Shown: positions 54,400 to 63,038 of the stretch, piece after piece
Position numbering within the stretch: the first letter of the stretch is position 1
Layout of the letters: every line of letters begins with the position of its first letter
Origin: JBGASG01 sp046328035
GTDB lineage: Bacteria; Cyanobacteriota; Vampirovibrionia; Obscuribacterales; Obscuribacteraceae
DNA length: 64,000 nucleotides
Direction of reading: 5' to 3'
Assembly: GCA_046328035.1 (NCBI GenBank)
Contig: JAXLXI010000001.1
Coordinates: forward strand, 248,001-312,000
Notes under the pieces: model-generated
What the model was told of the DNA's origin: nothing
The model's database searches: none
What the model saw: the letters and a program-made list of their open reading frames with translations, nothing else
Position numbers and translations under genes: made by a program

Positions 54400-54624
54400 A
54401 TGGAAGTGAAGGATAAGGTAGAAGAGGTTCTGGATAGACTGCGTCCCATGCTCATGGCCGACGGCGGCAACATTGAGCTGGTCGATGTCAAAGATGACGA
54501 AGTCTTCGTTCACCTCGTCGGCGCCTGCGGCATGTGCCCCAGCTCGACAATGACCCTGAAAATGGGTGTGGAGCGTGCATTGAAAGAAGCTCTGCCGTCC
54601 ATCAAGCGCGTCGTCCAAGTCTAA
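54400..54624 (+). CDS. NifU-like Fe-S scaffold domain protein
   Basis: 74 residues forming a complete NifU C-terminal (Nfu) domain: 'VEEVLDRLRPMLMADGGNIE', then 'GACGMCPSSTMTLKMGVE' with the CxxC that carries a [4Fe-4S] cluster between two subunits. Single-domain Nfu proteins deliver clusters to target enzymes. No isc/suf genes are nearby. No strong ribosome binding site is seen. Confidence 0.93.
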   Translation: MEVKDKVEEVLDRLRPMLMADGGNIELVDVKDDEVFVHLVGACGMCPSSTMTLKMGVERALKEALPSIKRVVQV

Positions 54625-54642
54625 AGTCTGTTTCTCAGCCAG

Positions 54643-54676
54643 TAGGCGATTCCGCCCACCCTGGGTCGCCTATTTG
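54643..54676 (+). terminator. Terminator-like hairpin
   Basis: TAGGCGA pairs with TCGCCTA across a 16-base loop and is followed by TTTG, about 20 bases after the NifU-like stop. Confidence 0.45.
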
Positions 54677-54678
54677 TG

Positions 54679-54766
54679 CTGAAGTGATATCGCTTCAGTA
54701 TTCAGGTTGGTATTGGAGTGATATCACTTTGGCATTCGGGCCGGCCCTGGAGTGATATCACTTCGG
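54679..54766. repeat. Three AAGTGATATCRCTT palindromes
   Basis: CTGAAGTGATATCGCTTCAG (54679), GGAGTGATATCACTTTGG (54715) and GGAGTGATATCACTTCGG (54749), 36 and 34 bases apart. They occupy the first part of the 54.62-54.99 kb gap; nothing else is recognised in the remaining ~200 bases. Confidence 0.9.
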
Positions 54767-54990
54767 GTTCGGGGCTAATCTGGCGCGCAGACCCCGGGTT
54801 TTACGATGGATTGAGTGTGTTTCGGAGACAGATTTAATGACATCTGTTGGCAATAATCACTAGAATCGGTCTAGTTCAACTTGGCAACAGAAAATAGCCT
54901 CTGGCGGGCTATCCATACTAAGTAATCAGTAGCAAAGCGCGAATTTCTATTTTTCGCTCGAATGTTGATTCTGTTTTGGCGGGTTTGGTT

Positions 54991-55221
54991 ATGGAAATAG
55001 TGATGAGTGGTGTTCTGCCACTGTTGTTTGGAGCAATCCTCTGGCTCATGGGGCAAATGCCTGCAGTCTTGGAGTCGGTTGGACCCTCTTGCTCGGCCGT
55101 ATATCTAGAGCTGATTTTCGGCGGCATCTTCGCCATCTATATGGTGGTGCGAGCTTTTTCCCTGAACGCCACTCCTGTCTACACGCGAGCGAGTCGCTCC
55201 CGACAGTCTACGCTCAAATAA
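54991..55221 (+). CDS. Small membrane protein
   Basis: About 76 residues from ATG 54991 (ATG 55003 also possible). Two predicted membrane helices ('VLPLLFGAILWLMGQM', 'YLELIFGGIFAIYMVVRAF') and a short basic tail. No family recognised. Its 3' end overlaps the convergent crotonase gene by about 40 bases. Confidence 0.45.
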   Translation: MEIVMSGVLPLLFGAILWLMGQMPAVLESVGPSCSAVYLELIFGGIFAIYMVVRAFSLNATPVYTRASRSRQSTLK

Positions 55222-55949
55222 CTCTGAATCATCTCCTTCTGGTCCTGCGATCCGGTCTTTTGCGGGCAGGACAGAATGCGGGCAACCGCTGCTTTGATCT
55301 GCGCGATCGCGGCCGGGGAGTTGTCGCAGAATGTTTTGACCGTAGCGAGTACAGTTTCTTCCAGATGTTGGTCGTCGACGATGTCGTTAATGAAGCCGAT
55401 GGATTTGGCTCTGGCTGCCGAAAAAGGTTGAGCCGAGAAGAGTATCTCTTTGGACAGGGCTGGACCCACAAGGCGCACGATGCGTCCGATGTTGTCGTCG
55501 TCCAATTTGATCCCGAACTTAGCGACCGGGATACCGAATGTGGCAGCCGCTGTGGAGTATCGCAGGTCGCAGGCGGCAGCCACCAGGCAGCCGCCACCAA
55601 AACAACTGCCGCGAATAGCCGCGATGGTGGGCAGAGCGAATTCGGCAAGAAAGTTGGTGGCTTTCCAGATAGAGAGCCAGTAATCGCGGGCTTCCGCCTC
55701 GTTGCTCAGTGACTTTAGTTCACCAATGTCGGCGCCTGATGCGAACGATTTGCCTTCGCCTGAGATAACGACGGCGTGCGCCCCGTTCATCTGTGCATTG
55801 TTTAACACCGCAGGTAGTGCCAGCCACATGGTTTTGGAAATCGCATTATGGACCTGAGGGCGGTTAAGGATAACCCGTGCAATGCCGCCATCTAAGGTGA
55901 GGCGAATCTGTTCGCGTTCATTGAGCTGGGTTTGTTCTCGTTCAGTCAA
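55179..55949 (-). CDS. Enoyl-CoA hydratase/isomerase (crotonase) family protein
   Basis: 256 residues, TTG start at 55949 with GGAG upstream. Crotonase features: 'VILNRPQVHNAIS', first oxyanion-hole loop 'GKSFASGADIGELKSL', second 'IRGSCFGGGCLVAAACDLR'. The Glu usually found after 'FGxP' is Val here ('FGIPVAKFG'), so classic hydratase chemistry is doubtful; it may act on another acyl-CoA or use a different mechanism. Two bases of other sequence apart it is followed by no fatty-acid operon, so the pathway is unknown. Confidence 0.85.
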   Translation of the reverse strand: MTEREQTQLNEREQIRLTLDGGIARVILNRPQVHNAISKTMWLALPAVLNNAQMNGAHAVVISGEGKSFASGADIGELKSLSNEAEARDYWLSIWKATNFLAEFALPTIAAIRGSCFGGGCLVAAACDLRYSTAAATFGIPVAKFGIKLDDDNIGRIVRLVGPALSKEILFSAQPFSAARAKSIGFINDIVDDQHLEETVLATVKTFCDNSPAAIAQIKAAVARILSCPQKTGSQDQKEMIQSYLSVDCRERLARV

Positions 55950-55965
55950 TGGTTGGGCCGCTCCG

Positions 55966-56559
55966 TTATTTCTCTGGTTTTTCCGGCTTTTCCTTTTTCG
56001 CCCCTGATGGCGGCGGCGTTGACGAAGATGATGCGGTGGTGGTGGACGGAGTAGTGGCCGCCGGAGCGGGCGGGGCGTTCAGAAACTCGAAGGTTATCTG
56101 ATCGCCTTCTTTGATGCCGTGACGCGCAACGTAGCCGCCATTCAGCTCCAGCACTTCAGTGACGCCGATCGGACCTTCGGACGGATAGGTCGGGCAACCG
56201 CGCGGATTCTCCGACTTGCAGGGCGGCACGTTCTGGCAAATTTTCAAAATCTTGCCGTCCCTGATAAACAGCATGTCGAGCGGGATGAGCGTGTGAAACA
56301 TCCAGAACTGCACCGCATTTTCAGGATGAAATATAAAAACCATGCCGGCATCTTCCGGCATACTGGTGCGAAACATCAGTCCACGCTGAACCTCTGCCTG
56401 GGTGGATGCTACTTCGAGCTTGACGGTGTTTTTGCCGAGTTTTGCCAGGGGCATTTTACTGGTCGCCTCCGCCGAGTTGGTGCCTGCCACTGCATACGAT
56501 GTCATCGCCAGCAGCACCGCGGATGATGTCAGCCAGGAGAGGCAAGTTGAAAGTTTCAT
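55966..56559 (-). CDS. Secreted DUF192 protein
   Basis: About 197 residues from ATG 56559, which overlaps the stop of the Lnt homologue (ATGA). Signal peptide 'WLTSSAVLLAMTSYAVAG'. DUF192 core: 'QRGLMFRTSMPEDAGMVFIF', 'QFWMFHTLIPLDMLFI', 'VTEVLELNGGYVARHGIKEG'. A Pro/Ala/Ser/Thr-rich tail ending in Lys/Glu repeats follows. DUF192 domains are small beta-barrel extracytoplasmic domains without a settled function. Note a Cys-rich insert 'CQNVPPCKSENPRGCP'. Confidence 0.85.
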   Translation of the reverse strand: MKLSTCLSWLTSSAVLLAMTSYAVAGTNSAEATSKMPLAKLGKNTVKLEVASTQAEVQRGLMFRTSMPEDAGMVFIFHPENAVQFWMFHTLIPLDMLFIRDGKILKICQNVPPCKSENPRGCPTYPSEGPIGVTEVLELNGGYVARHGIKEGDQITFEFLNAPPAPAATTPSTTTASSSSTPPPSGAKKEKPEKPEK

Positions 56560-58097
56560 CGTTTCGAAAGCATCCTGTAAAACGGTGTCCAGATCCACCA
56601 CCAGCTGGTGAAGCGAGTCTTTTTAGGAGTGAATTGTACCCTGTCGATAAGGCAGCCCGCTTTGCCCGGTGCAAAGACGGAGGTGCAGCGGCGCACACCC
56701 AGGGGGTCGATGACGGCCGATGTGGCGCCGCCCTCGGACATGACAATGTAGCGCCCGGTTTCGATGGCTCGCAATTGCCCGGCGGCCAGCAGCTGCTTGG
56801 CCAGAGTGTCGCTCTTAAAGGCGGTCAGGTCGGTGACGTGCACCAAAAGTGCCGTGCCCCGTTCCGCCTGGCGGGCGACGAATTCCGGATAGAGGATTTC
56901 ATTGAAGAAGAGGGCGCCGATTTTCGCCGGTGTCGTCTGCAGAATGTTGGGTTGTTCGGCTCGGGCGCTCTCGTCCGGGTCTGGTGCCAGCGCCTTCTGG
57001 ACGGCGCCGGAAACCAACAGCGCGTACCAGGGTGGGAAATCGAAGAACGGCATCAGCTTGCACTTAGATGTGAAGTTGTTGGCATCGCTTTTGCCGGCCG
57101 CGCTGAAGACGCGAATCGTTTGCATGACGCCGCCGTTGTCCGTGGTTTCGCGCAGACCGGCCACCACGTCCTTGCGCTCACTAATCGCCAGTTGCCGCAG
57201 CAGGCGCCGGTACTCGCGAGTGCCCACGGCAGGCAGCTGCGGCAGAAAGATCATGTTGACGCCGAGATTCTGGGCAGGCTTGAACAGGACCTCCGGCTGA
57301 CGGCTTTTAGCATAATCAGGTTCCACCACTGCCACCGTGATTGGTGGCGCTGCGTAACCGGCTACTTGATCGTCGGGCAAAAGCCAACTGTTCTGCAACT
57401 CGCCTGCGCCCCAGAAGCAGGCGAGAGTGGCGAGTCCGAGTATCCAGGCTAAATCGAAAGCGGCACCGGTGCGGGGCGGGAAAAAATCGATGCGGTTGGC
57501 ATAAGGCGGCGAAAGGTGCGTGACCTCGATGATCAGTTGTGCCACCGCGCAGTTGCTGAGTATGAGGATCAGGTCGATCAGCTGGCTGCCGCCGAACCGC
57601 GCCACCTGCAGCAGTTGCAACAGCGGGCCTTGTGTGTACGCCAGCTGGGCGAGCGGCAGTCCGCCGAAGAAGTCGGCCGGTGCCAGCACCCACATCATGA
57701 ACAACCAGATGATGGGCACGCTCCAGATGTACGGAAAAAATGGGCGATGGTAATGAGGCAGATTGCCGGCCCGCAAGGGCAACGCGAACACCAGGCAGGC
57801 AAAAGCCAGGTAGAGGACTGATTGATGAACCGCCACCACGCCCCACAGCTGTCCGACCCCCAGGGTCCATACCGGTCCGGCTGCGGCTTCTGCCGGTTTG
57901 AGATCTAAAATCCAGCGCAGTGAGACCAGGTGATACGCCAGTCCGAACACAAAGCCGAGGACGCCGGCTTCCCCCACTGTTTTGCAGGCGCGAATCAAGA
58001 TCAAAAGCGGTGCCAGTCCCAGCCAGGCGCACCACCACAAATCCAGTCCCGGGCTGGCAAGCGCAAGCACGACGCCGCCGGCCACGGCCATGGGCAA
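56556..58097 (-). CDS. lnt: Apolipoprotein N-acyltransferase homologue with lost catalytic residues
   Basis: 513 residues. The N-terminal ~240 residues are six to eight membrane helices in the Lnt arrangement, followed by a nitrilase-fold periplasmic domain (about 250-480). The catalytic Glu position reads 'IFLPQLPA' (Gln287 for Glu), the Lys is kept ('SKCKLMPF', Lys345), and the nucleophile region reads 'GALFFNEILYPE', with Phe398 where Lnt has Cys in 'ICYE'. As read it should not acylate lipoproteins by the known mechanism. It could be a binding pseudoenzyme, with a true Lnt elsewhere. Next gene is coupled by ATGA. Confidence 0.75.
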   Translation of the reverse strand: MPMAVAGGVVLALASPGLDLWWCAWLGLAPLLILIRACKTVGEAGVLGFVFGLAYHLVSLRWILDLKPAEAAAGPVWTLGVGQLWGVVAVHQSVLYLAFACLVFALPLRAGNLPHYHRPFFPYIWSVPIIWLFMMWVLAPADFFGGLPLAQLAYTQGPLLQLLQVARFGGSQLIDLILILSNCAVAQLIIEVTHLSPPYANRIDFFPPRTGAAFDLAWILGLATLACFWGAGELQNSWLLPDDQVAGYAAPPITVAVVEPDYAKSRQPEVLFKPAQNLGVNMIFLPQLPAVGTREYRRLLRQLAISERKDVVAGLRETTDNGGVMQTIRVFSAAGKSDANNFTSKCKLMPFFDFPPWYALLVSGAVQKALAPDPDESARAEQPNILQTTPAKIGALFFNEILYPEFVARQAERGTALLVHVTDLTAFKSDTLAKQLLAAGQLRAIETGRYIVMSEGGATSAVIDPLGVRRCTSVFAPGKAGCLIDRVQFTPKKTRFTSWWWIWTPFYRMLSKR

Positions 58098-58268
58098 CTT
58101 CGGGCAGCGAGAGGCTGGAAAGCAGTGTAGTAACTGTGTTCGACTGGCGTCTTTCGACGCTGGGTCCGAGAGCCTGCATTTAGGAGCGCTTAACCGGCGC
58201 CAGTAACCAATTGAGCCGCCAGTTTACCGCAGTTGGCGCGGGCATTCTTGAACTGGTTCTATGGCAAC

Positions 58269-59845
58269 CTAGAGCAGGTACTCGTATGCCGGAATGGTCA
58301 GGAAGTCCTCGAATTTTTCTGTGAGGATCAAAGCATCGAGCAGTTCGACAGCGGCCCGCAGACGACCTGTTTGCATGCCGCCCAGGCTGGTCAACTCTTC
58401 GCCGCGCAGTTGCTTGTAGAGGGCTTGATCAATTACGCGTCCGTCCGCAAGTTTGGCTTTGTTCTTTATCCATTGCCAGATCTGTGCTCGGGCAATTTCG
58501 GCGGTGGCAGCGTCTTCCATAAGATTGTGGATGGCGGCTGCGCCGGTGCCGTTTACCCACGATTCTAAGTATTGCAGCGCTACATTTATGTTGTTGCGCA
58601 GTCCCTGTTCGGTGATGGTGGCACCGTCTATTTTGGTGTTCAGAAGTTGTTCCTGAGTAACTTCTGCCGCGATCTGACGGTCTTTTTGATTGGGTTTTTC
58701 GCCCAGCACTTGATCAAACTCGGCTTTGGCGATCGGCACCAGATCCGGGTGAGCTACCCAGGTGCCGTCAAAGCCGTCGCCGGCTTCCCGCTTTTTGTCT
58801 TCCCGCACTTTGGCGAAAGCGGTTTCGTTGACTTTGTTGTCTTTGCGGCTCGGTACAAAGGCCGCCATCCCGCCCATGGCGTGTGCGCCGTGTGCATGGC
58901 AGGTTTTTACCAGCAATTCGGTGTACGCCTTCATAAAGGGCACTGCCATCGTCACTTGCGCGCGATCAGGCAGGACGAAATGTGGGTTGTTGCGGAACTT
59001 CTTGATCATCGAAAACATGTAATCCCAGCGTCCGGCATTCAATCCGGAAGCGTGTTCCCGCAGTTCATAGAGGATTTCTTCCATCTCGAACGCGGCGGTG
59101 ATCGTTTCGATCAAAATGGTGGCGCGAATGGTGCCACGCGGAATCTTCAATTCATCCTGAGCGAAATTGAAAACATCGTTCCACAGCCTGGCTTCCAGGT
59201 GCGATTCCAGTTTGGGCAGATAGAAGTAGGGGGCGCTGCCTTTTTCGACCAGGCGGTTGGCATTGTGGAAGAAGTAAAGTCCGAAGTCGAACAAGCTGGC
59301 GGAGATTGGCTCGCCGTCGGCTTCGACATTTTTCTCCAGCAGGTGCCAGCCCCGCGGGCGCACCGAAGGGTAGCCCGTTTTTCGTTGAGTTTGTAGGTTT
59401 TGCCTTCCGGGTTGGTGAACGTCAGTTTGCGACGTACAGCTTCGATCAAATTGAGCTGTCCCTGCAACACGTTGTCCCAGGTTGGCGACAGGGCGTCTTC
59501 AAAGTCGGCCATGAACACATGAGCGCCTGAATTGAGTGCATTGATCATCATTTTGCGCTCTACAGGTCCGGTAATTTCGACACGGCGGTCGTCGAGATCG
59601 GCTGGCGCTGCGGCTACCTGCCACTGTCCACCGCGAATTTCCCTCGTCTGCGGCAGAAAGTCCGGTTTCATGCCGGCATCCAGTTCACGCTGGCGAGCGT
59701 CACGGGCTTCCAGTAAGTCTTCACGCCGGGTATTGAACTCACGCTGCAGGGTGGTTACGAAGCGCAAGGCTTCCGGTACTAGGATCTTGGCGAATTCCGG
59801 GGTCACTTCGCCCAGAACCAGTGCTTCTTCCAACGTGTGAGCCAT
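58269..59845 (-). pseudogene. aceB: Malate synthase A, one frameshift
   Basis: The first frame starts at ATG 59845 (CAGGGAGAACTGGTTTC upstream) and runs 'MAHTLEEALVLGEVTPEFA' to 'TYKLNEKRATL'. The second frame continues from ~59363 with 'RPRGWHLLEKNV', 'ATILIETITAAFEMEEILYE', 'NAGRWDYMFSMIKKFRN' and 'GFDGTWVAHPDLVPIAKAEF'. Adding one base in CTTCGGTGCGCCC at about 59363-59368 restores the usual 'VRPRGWH' active-site Arg and a ~525-residue enzyme. It condenses glyoxylate with acetyl-CoA in the glyoxylate shunt. No isocitrate lyase gene is in the window. Sequencing error is likely. Confidence 0.9.
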
Positions 59846-60142
59846 GAAACCAGTTCTCCCTGTTGCGAATCGGAAAATCCGTGCCCCATGCAGTGATTGC
59901 ATCAGCCGGGGCAGGCATTAGTCGTGCCTTATACGAACCCTTGAATGTTATCTCATCAAGGGGCGGGTCCGCTTCATTCTTAGTCTTGTTGCCAGTTTTC
60001 GTAACTTATCGCGGACCGAATCGGAAGCCCGTCTTAAGATTAAGCAGCTCTAATGACTCGGAATTGTGACGTCAGGAGTGCAGGATTGTCCGCTCGTGGC
60101 ATAAAAATATATGGGCCGCCGCTCGGCGGGATTGAAGGGCAT

Positions 60143-60931
60143 ATGAACATGCTGAAGTGGGAATTTGCAGCAGTCACTGACGTTGGCTGCAAACGCACAG
60201 AAAATCAGGACAATTTTTTTGTCAGCGATGATCGGCGTTTGTTTGTGATCGCCGACGGAATGGGTGGTGAGTTCGGTGGGGCGACTGCCAGTCGGCTGGC
60301 CGTCGAAGCCATCGAAAAGATGTGGAATACCAGCCCTCCTCAGGACGAGGAGCGCGAAACTATTCACCGCTGGCTGGTGGAAGCCGTTTCCAACGCCAAC
60401 GAATCGGTCTTTTCAGCTGCTATCGACGAGATGCATCGTATGGGAACGACAATCGTCGTGGCGATGCAGACGTCCTCAGCTGATGTTCACGTAGCGCACG
60501 TCGGTGACTCCCGCGCTTACCTTATTCGCGAAGGCAAAACTATCGTGCTCACCCAGGATCACTCACTGGTCATGGACCTGATGCTGGCTGGCAAGCTCAC
60601 CCAGGAGCAATTCGAGAACAGTCCCTTCAAGAATTATCTGACGCGCTGTGTCGGTCACAATAACAATGTCGAAATCGATCACAGCCCATGCGAACTGCGC
60701 CCTGGCGACACATTGATGATGTGCACCGACGGATTGACCGGCGTCGTACGCGACGAGCAGATTGGCGAAATCGTCAAGGAACTCGACGAGCCGCACGCCG
60801 TTTGCAACGAACTTCTGCGCCGCACCATTGCCGGTGGCGCGCCGGACAACGTGACCATCATCGCCATCCGCTACAGCACCACCACTACGGACAGCGAACA
60901 CCCGCAAGAACTGGCGAAAAGCAAAGGCTGA
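60143..60931 (+). CDS. PP2C/PPM-family Ser/Thr protein phosphatase
   Basis: 262 residues from ATG 60143 (GAAGGGCAT upstream); the longer ORF from 60053 adds a non-homologous N-terminus. PP2C motifs: 'DVGCKRTENQDNFFV', 'VIADGMGGEFGG', 'VAHVGDSRAYLI', 'LTQDHSLVMDLM', 'MMCTDGLTGVVRD' and 'GAPDNVTIIAIRY', with all metal-binding Asp residues. It removes phosphate from Ser/Thr in the cytoplasm and is the natural counterpart of kinases like those at 43.7-46.9 kb, although not adjacent to them. Confidence 0.93.
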   Translation: MNMLKWEFAAVTDVGCKRTENQDNFFVSDDRRLFVIADGMGGEFGGATASRLAVEAIEKMWNTSPPQDEERETIHRWLVEAVSNANESVFSAAIDEMHRMGTTIVVAMQTSSADVHVAHVGDSRAYLIREGKTIVLTQDHSLVMDLMLAGKLTQEQFENSPFKNYLTRCVGHNNNVEIDHSPCELRPGDTLMMCTDGLTGVVRDEQIGEIVKELDEPHAVCNELLRRTIAGGAPDNVTIIAIRYSTTTTDSEHPQELAKSKG

Positions 60932-60945
60932 CCCGTCGCCCAATA

Positions 60946-61005
60946 CGCTTCAACCGCTGCTTCAGCCGGTGGTTCAGCCGCTGCTTTTGCCGCTGCTTTT
61001 GCCGG
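60946..61005. repeat. ~12-bp imperfect tandem repeats
   Basis: Five degenerate copies of CCGCTGCTTCAG / CCGCTGCTTTTG between the phosphatase stop and the stop of the convergent secreted protein gene. Confidence 0.65.
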
Positions 61006-61009
61006 CGCG

Positions 61010-61660
61010 CTAGCCGCCTGCCGACTTTTCGTCGCGGCGCATTTGCTTATATATATCGTGGCGCAGTTTATCGATGCCTTTGATCGACTCGGTGATGGCG
61101 TCCGCTTGTGTGCGAATATCTTTGTTGACGAACTTAGGACCAGCCGTTGATGCTTGCAGCGCGGTGTAGTCCTGTTGAATATCGGCCGCCCAGGATTTCA
61201 TCTTTGCCACCATAGGTGATACCGTCGCTTGCGCGTAATCGGGAACGATCAAGGTATTGATCTCATCATTCAGCAAAGGCAAGAGGTTGGAAAGATGCGA
61301 CATGTACAGGTCCAGGTATTTTTTGCGGGGCGCCAAGTATTGCGTTGGTCCGAATCCTTCGGACGTCGCCGGCATAATTGGAATCACCTGCCCGCCGATA
61401 AAATCGATTTCGCCGACCATGTCGATTGGTTGGCTGGCTTCGGTCGCCAGGTCGTTACTGGTTTGGTGGATGTGGTGCACGACCAGTCCCAGTTCTCGCA
61501 GTTCTTGAATAGCATTCTTGTAGGGACTACTGGCTGTGCCGCTGACAGCCGAAGAACTCGCATCGGCAATTGCCTGCTGGGAGAAACACAGACCAGCACA
61601 GGTCACCCAACACGCTGCCGTTGCCATAATCAGTAAACGCATCAAACTCGGTTTCTGCAT
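61010..61660 (-). CDS. Secreted helical protein of unknown function
   Basis: 216 residues from ATG 61660 (AAAGGTGTT upstream). Signal peptide 'RLLIMATAACWVTCAGLCFS ... AIA'. The mature part is mostly helical, with 'AIQELRELGLVVHHIHQTSN' and 'LSNLLPLLNDEINTLIVPDY'. No family recognised. It ends 'KSAGG' just before the 12-bp repeats; an adjacent frame there would read an Ala/Lys/Glu/Pro-rich tail. Confidence 0.6.
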   Translation of the reverse strand: MQKPSLMRLLIMATAACWVTCAGLCFSQQAIADASSSAVSGTASSPYKNAIQELRELGLVVHHIHQTSNDLATEASQPIDMVGEIDFIGGQVIPIMPATSEGFGPTQYLAPRKKYLDLYMSHLSNLLPLLNDEINTLIVPDYAQATVSPMVAKMKSWAADIQQDYTALQASTAGPKFVNKDIRTQADAITESIKGIDKLRHDIYKQMRRDEKSAGG

Positions 61661-61837
61661 AACACCTTTAAACGGGCGACGACTGTCCCAGCCATTTTCA
61701 AATGCTGGCCACAATCATGGGTGAGCTATGGCGATCGCCGCATATTATGGCACGGGTATCCTGACCCACAAGTCTGTGTCAAATCGGGCATAAGTACAGA
61801 TAGAGACCACAGTCCACACGGGGCAGAGCAGGTGAAT

Positions 61838-62260
61838 ATGTCAATCGGAAGAATTTCAGACGAGATGCTGATTCTGCTTGTTGAAGACAGCTCGGAAGAA
61901 TGCTCGGGTCGCTCGGACCGGTCGGTTCGCTTCAGTCGCATTGCCAAGAGTCTCAACTTTCGCGTCAATCAGGTCAGCGATTGCCGTGAGGCTATCGATT
62001 GCCTGGGGACCAGTGCCTACGCCTTCCTGTTTCTCGATATTGTCAGAACCGATCTTGAGAGCCTGGCCTGCATTAAATCCATTCGCATGAACGATTCTCG
62101 TCTTGGGCGCAGCACACCGATCATCGCCCTAGTGGACGATCTCAATGCGGAAGAAACCATGCGGTTGCGGTCGTCTGGAGTCAGCGATTTTCTGGAGAAA
62201 CCTTTTTCCGCTCAGAAACTGAAAAACGCAGTCGTTCGGTGGACGCAAGCCATCGCCTAA
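61838..62260 (+). CDS. Stand-alone response-regulator receiver domain
   Basis: 140 residues from ATG 61838 (GCAGGTGAAT upstream). CheY-like fold: acidic pair in 'LLVEDSSEE' (Glu16, Asp17), phospho-acceptor Asp67 in 'AFLFLDIVRTD', and Lys in 'DFLEKPFSAQKL'. There is a 10-residue Ser/Arg-rich insert after the acidic pair ('CSGRSDRSVRF'). No output domain; a partner histidine kinase is not visible. It may act by protein contact. Confidence 0.85.
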   Translation: MSIGRISDEMLILLVEDSSEECSGRSDRSVRFSRIAKSLNFRVNQVSDCREAIDCLGTSAYAFLFLDIVRTDLESLACIKSIRMNDSRLGRSTPIIALVDDLNAEETMRLRSSGVSDFLEKPFSAQKLKNAVVRWTQAIA

Positions 62261-62288
62261 GCGGCGACGCTCCCACTACTTAAATACT

Positions 62289-62346
62289 GGAGTGATATCA
62301 CTTCAGGATTAATAGGCTGTCCTGTGGTGGAGTGATATCACTTCAG
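62289..62346. repeat. Two AAGTGATATCRCTT palindromes
   Basis: Identical 18-mers GGAGTGATATCACTTCAG at 62289 and 62329, 40 bases apart, each followed by GATT, between the receiver gene and the convergent SpoU gene. Two copies can also pair with each other. Confidence 0.92.
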
Positions 62347-62351
62347 GATTG

Positions 62352-63023
62352 TCAGGTGGGGTGTGCGCGTTCCCAATTCAGGAAATAGGCAGCAATTCCG
62401 AAGGCTACGGCGACGTTCAACGATTCTTTTACTCCATGCATGGGCAGGTCGCAAACGACATCGCAAACGGAGAGAGCTTCTTGTGACAACCCGCTGACCT
62501 CATTGCCGACAATCAGGCAGACGCGTTGTCCTGGTTGCAGACGGAACTGATTGAGCGGCTGACTTCCGGCGGTGCGCTCGAGACCGAGGAGCAGAACTCC
62601 GTGTTGCTTTAGAGTCTTGAGAACGGACAGTGAGTTCCAGTGATACCGCCAGCGAACGTTTTCCTCAGCTCCCAGACTGGTTTTGGCGATTTCTTTGCGC
62701 GGCGGGCAACCAGTTATGCCTGTCAGGTAGAGCGTTGTCAGTCCGGCGCCGTCGGAACTGCGGAAGATTGAGCCGACGTTCCACAAGCTGCGGACGTCCT
62801 CGAGCAAGGCTGATTGCTGATCGCCTGGGTCTGGGAAGTTTTCAGCGCACGCCGTCCCGGCGGCGAGATGTTTTCGGTACTGTCGTTCGGTCTGATCGAG
62901 CACAGATAGCAGGCGAGCAGTCATTGGTTGTCCGCAATGCGGGCAACTGCCGCTGTCCATTTCGAAGTCTTCCAGGGCTTCGAACGTCATCAAGCAATTT
63001 GGATTTGGGCAGCGCGTGTGCAT
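62352..63023 (-). CDS. SpoU/TrmH-family RNA 2'-O-methyltransferase with N-terminal zinc ribbon
   Basis: 223 residues from ATG 63023 (TTG 63038 possible). Residues 1-40 carry 'CPNPNC ... CPHCG', a zinc ribbon. The SPOUT domain follows with motif 1 'NVGSIFRSSDGAG', motif 2 'VCLIVGNEVSGLS' and motif 3 'LPMHGVKESLNVAVAFGIAA'. Such enzymes use AdoMet to methylate the ribose 2'-OH of tRNA or rRNA. The zinc ribbon is an uncommon addition and may help bind RNA. Target unknown. Confidence 0.9.
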   Translation of the reverse strand: MHTRCPNPNCLMTFEALEDFEMDSGSCPHCGQPMTARLLSVLDQTERQYRKHLAAGTACAENFPDPGDQQSALLEDVRSLWNVGSIFRSSDGAGLTTLYLTGITGCPPRKEIAKTSLGAEENVRWRYHWNSLSVLKTLKQHGVLLLGLERTAGSQPLNQFRLQPGQRVCLIVGNEVSGLSQEALSVCDVVCDLPMHGVKESLNVAVAFGIAAYFLNWERAHPT

Positions 63024-63038
63024 GGCTGGCGGTTGCAA

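Noticed and set aside
58269..59845. Complete glyoxylate shunt operon
   Set aside because: Only malate synthase is present; no isocitrate lyase is seen in the window.
60880..61015. Ala/Lys/Glu/Pro-rich C-terminal extension of the secreted protein at 61010-61660 via a one-base change in AAAA
   Set aside because: The alternative frame would run about 50 bases into the phosphatase gene before stopping. The frame as read ends cleanly, so I left it unchanged, though the low-complexity text is suspicious.
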